Shown here piece by piece: positions 62,345 through 64,000 of a stretch of DNA of 64,000 nt. The position numbers were made by a program, and so were the translations under genes. Below the pieces are notes generated by a model. The model worked only from the letters and a program-made list of their open reading frames with translations, was not told where the DNA came from and made no database searches. Within the stretch, counting starts at the first letter, position 1, and each line of letters starts with the position of its first letter. Source of the DNA: Erythrobacter sp. (GTDB lineage: Bacteria; Pseudomonadota; Alphaproteobacteria; Sphingomonadales; Sphingomonadaceae); the NCBI RefSeq assembly GCF_030066995.1, contig NZ_JASJAP010000002.1, positions 310,001-374,000 of the forward strand, in the 5' to 3' direction.

Positions 62345-62389
62345 CCGCTTATGGCGGCGCCCGATGAGTGCGAAAAGAAAGGAATGCGA

Positions 62390-62923
62390 ATGGCTTCGAG
62401 CGCTGATGCTTTCACCGTAGGCGATTATGTTGTGTACCCCAAGCACGGGGTTGGCCGGGTGATTGAACTCCAGAGCGAAGAAATTGCCGGCATGCAGTTG
62501 GAACTGTACGTGCTGCGCTTTGAAAAGGAGCGCATGACGCTGCGTGTTCCGGTCAACAAGGTTGAGTCGATCGGTATGCGTAAGCTGTCTTCGGATAAAA
62601 CGCTTAAAGAAGCGATCGAAACGCTCAAGGGCAAACCGAAGGTCAAGCGCACCATGTGGTCGCGCCGCGCACAGGAATACGAAGCCAAGATCAATTCAGG
62701 CGATCTGGTTTCGATCGCCGAGGTGACGCGCGATCTCTTCCGCCCGGACGATCAGCCCGAGCAAAGCTATTCGGAGCGACAGATCTTCGAAGCGGCTTCG
62801 AGCCGCCTTGCGCGCGAGCTTGCGGCGATGGAAGAGACGGACGAGCCGACCGCGCTGGAAAAGATCCTCGAAGTTCTGCGTGAGCACGCTCCGCAATATT
62901 ACGAGAACGCCGAAGAGAGCTGA
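62390..62923 (+). CDS. CarD family transcriptional regulator (CdnL type)
   Basis: 177 residues from the ATG at 62390, six bases after AAAGGA; two upstream in-frame ATGs are less well placed. FTVGDYVVYPKHGVGRV and YVLRFEKERMTLRVPV form the RNA polymerase interaction domain, and the helical C-terminal domain carries the DNA-contact residues around KRTMWSRRAQEYEAKI. CarD/CdnL proteins bind the beta subunit and stabilise open complexes, mainly at rRNA and housekeeping promoters. A strong terminator follows. Confidence 0.92.
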   Translation: MASSADAFTVGDYVVYPKHGVGRVIELQSEEIAGMQLELYVLRFEKERMTLRVPVNKVESIGMRKLSSDKTLKEAIETLKGKPKVKRTMWSRRAQEYEAKINSGDLVSIAEVTRDLFRPDDQPEQSYSERQIFEAASSRLARELAAMEETDEPTALEKILEVLREHAPQYYENAEES

Positions 62924-62947
62924 ACCTCTCGACGCCTCTCGTCATCC

Positions 62948-62978
62948 AAAAGGGCCGCCCTTTGGGTGGCCCTTTTTT
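62948..62978 (+). terminator. Rho-independent terminator after carD
   Basis: AAAAGGGCCGCCC and GGGTGGCCCTTTT pair over 13 bases with one G-T pair and a TTT loop, followed by more T. It lies 24 bases after the carD stop. Confidence 0.9.
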
Positions 62979-63032
62979 GTGGCAGGAACGGACGCGGCTG
63001 TGACCATGATGGCTTGTCATGGCCGCCTTGCT

Positions 63033-63050
63033 GTATTACATGTGCAATAC
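63033..63050. promoter_or_regulatory. Near-palindrome upstream of the DUF2807 gene, possible operator
   Basis: GTATTACATGTGCAATAC pairs at seven of nine positions around its centre and lies 53 bases before the start at 63103, between the carD terminator and the gene. A regulator binding site is inference. Confidence 0.35.
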
Positions 63051-63102
63051 GCTTAGTCGGGCATCTGGCCCTTTGACCAATTCGACCGGGAGTAGAAACG
63101 CC

Positions 63103-63891
63103 ATGAAGATCGCCACCACCCTTCACGCCCGAAGCCTTGTGGGAGCCGCCGCGCTCATTGCGTCGAGCGCAGGCCTGTCGGGCTGCGTCAATCTCGACAC
63201 CGGCTTTGGTGGGGAGCCCCTTGCGGACCTCGACACTTCGGGCAGCGCCCCGACCGAAATCGCTCTTGCCGGACCGGATAATCTGATACTTACCGTGGGC
63301 GATGCACTTGATATTCAGGTCGAAGGCGACAGCGATGCTGTCGACGATCTGCGCTTCAAGCGCTCGGACGAAAGCCTTGCCGTTGGTCGCGAAGGCAGCG
63401 CAGACGGCACCGCAACCGTGCGCATTACCATGCCGCCACCGCGCGAGATTTCGCTCGCTGGTAGCGGCTCGATCGACTCTGAAGCCCTCGCCGATAAAGC
63501 CGAGATCAACATAGCGGGTTCGGGGGCCGTGATCGTCGCCGAAGTTGACGCCGCCGACCTGGAAGTCTCGTCCGCCGGATCGGGTTCGTTAACCGCCAGC
63601 GGCACGGTGGCGGATCTTGAGATCAGCATCGTCGGCTCAGGCGATGTCGACTTCTCGAAGCTTAAGGCCGAAAATGTGGAGATCTCGATAGCCGGCTCAG
63701 GAGATGTGACCTTGCTGTCGGACGGCCGTGTCGAAACCTCTATCGCGGGCTCTGGCAATGTAAACGTCACCGGCCAAGCGACATGTGAGACAAGCTCGTT
63801 TGGCTCGGGCGCTGTAACTTGCCGCCCTGCGCAAACAGCGGATGCGGGGTCGCAAGCCGATCCGGAGCGCGACACGGAGTCAGCAGAATAA
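63103..63891 (+). CDS. DUF2807 (head-GIN-like) lipoprotein
   Basis: 262 residues from the ATG at 63103. The signal peptide ends in GLSGCVN, a lipobox. From about residue 110 the protein repeats a beta-helix unit with AGSG or VGSG at each turn (ISLAGSGSIDSEAL, INIAGSGAVIV, ISIVGSGDVDF, ISIAGSGDVTL, TSIAGSGNVNV), the DUF2807 pattern. Two late cysteines (CETSSFGSGAVTC) may form a disulfide. The function is unknown; an envelope adhesion or sensing role is often guessed. A second exported protein begins 66 bases downstream. Confidence 0.85.
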   Translation: MKIATTLHARSLVGAAALIASSAGLSGCVNLDTGFGGEPLADLDTSGSAPTEIALAGPDNLILTVGDALDIQVEGDSDAVDDLRFKRSDESLAVGREGSADGTATVRITMPPPREISLAGSGSIDSEALADKAEINIAGSGAVIVAEVDAADLEVSSAGSGSLTASGTVADLEISIVGSGDVDFSKLKAENVEISIAGSGDVTLLSDGRVETSIAGSGNVNVTGQATCETSSFGSGAVTCRPAQTADAGSQADPERDTESAE

Positions 63892-63957
63892 GACAGGCTG
63901 AGAGACACGCCGCATCTTTGGGTTGAAAAGCGCCGGTTGTTGGCGAAGTATGGGCGT

Positions 63958-64000
63958 ATGCGGCTCATCCTTCCCTTGATGCTTTGCCTGGGCCTATCCT
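63958..64000 (+). CDS. Start of an exported protein, cut by the window end
   Basis: ATG at 63958 opens MRLILPLMLCLGLS, the beginning of a signal peptide. Only 14 codons are visible. Given the close spacing behind the DUF2807 gene it may be another envelope protein of the same operon; nothing further can be said. Confidence 0.45.
   Translation, partial: MRLILPLMLCLGLS

Overview
The window is GC-rich bacterial chromosome with very strong G/C preference at third codon positions. The gene set points to an alphaproteobacterium of the order Sphingomonadales, most likely an Erythrobacter-like marine genus: a TrcR/DUF1013 regulator, a CarD-type RNA polymerase regulator, DUF1192, a Coq7 hydroxylase, a SUV3-like helicase next to an S4 protein and a seven-iron ferredoxin, and the block nadD-rsfS-rlmH-envC-ctpA. 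No rRNA, tRNA, CRISPR array, transposase or phage gene was seen, so genus assignment is inference.

Bases 1-30,700 form one large surface-polysaccharide locus, nearly all on the + strand. It opens at the end of a pseudaminic-acid pathway (acetyltransferase tail, PseI). An oxidoreductase/aminotransferase/acetyltransferase set follows, then a membrane O-acyltransferase with an SGNH-like partner, a split dehydrogenase/oxidoreductase pair, three hexapeptide acyltransferases, a PhyH-type dioxygenase, a Wzx-like flippase, a Wzy-like polymerase, several glycosyltransferases, a plant-type GDP-mannose 3,5-epimerase homologue, an FkbM methyltransferase, a WecG/TagA glycosyltransferase, a second oxidoreductase/TIM-barrel/epimerase cassette, an O-antigen ligase family protein, and the Wza/Wzc export pair. 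A UDP-glucuronate 4-epimerase closes the region. Many genes overlap by 4-8 bases, indicating translational coupling. No undecaprenyl-phosphate sugar transferase (WcaJ/WbaP type) is inside the window, so the initiating enzyme must lie elsewhere.

Bases 30,700-37,250 are a minus-strand housekeeping run: nadD, rsfS, rlmH, envC, ctpA, dsbB, coq7 and a secreted protein. Bases 37,600-45,800 hold an M23 peptidase overlapping a bactofilin gene, a long-chain acyl-CoA ligase, trcR with a clear terminator, a GT4 glycosyltransferase next to an LpxH-like phosphoesterase, a quinone oxidoreductase and a DUF1192 gene. Bases 45,800-58,500 contain clpA, an S9 peptidase, a ligase-associated exonuclease and ATP-dependent DNA ligase, DUF1993, a gamma carbonic anhydrase, a GNAT, hemB and a large M23 peptidase. 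Bases 58,600-64,000 run SUV3-like helicase, S4 protein, fdxA, a possible small ORF, carD, and two secreted proteins of which the last is cut by the window edge.

The most unusual material is in the polysaccharide locus (the GDP-mannose 3,5-epimerase homologue, the AKR-like protein with no visible catalytic tetrad, the split two-domain oxidoreductase) and in a few intergenic spots: a hairpin-packed spacer between rsfS and rlmH, a long inverted repeat after the ligase, a terminator abutting a start codon, and a possible Arg-rich small ORF ahead of carD. I found no single operon that I can call a wholly new system from sequence alone.
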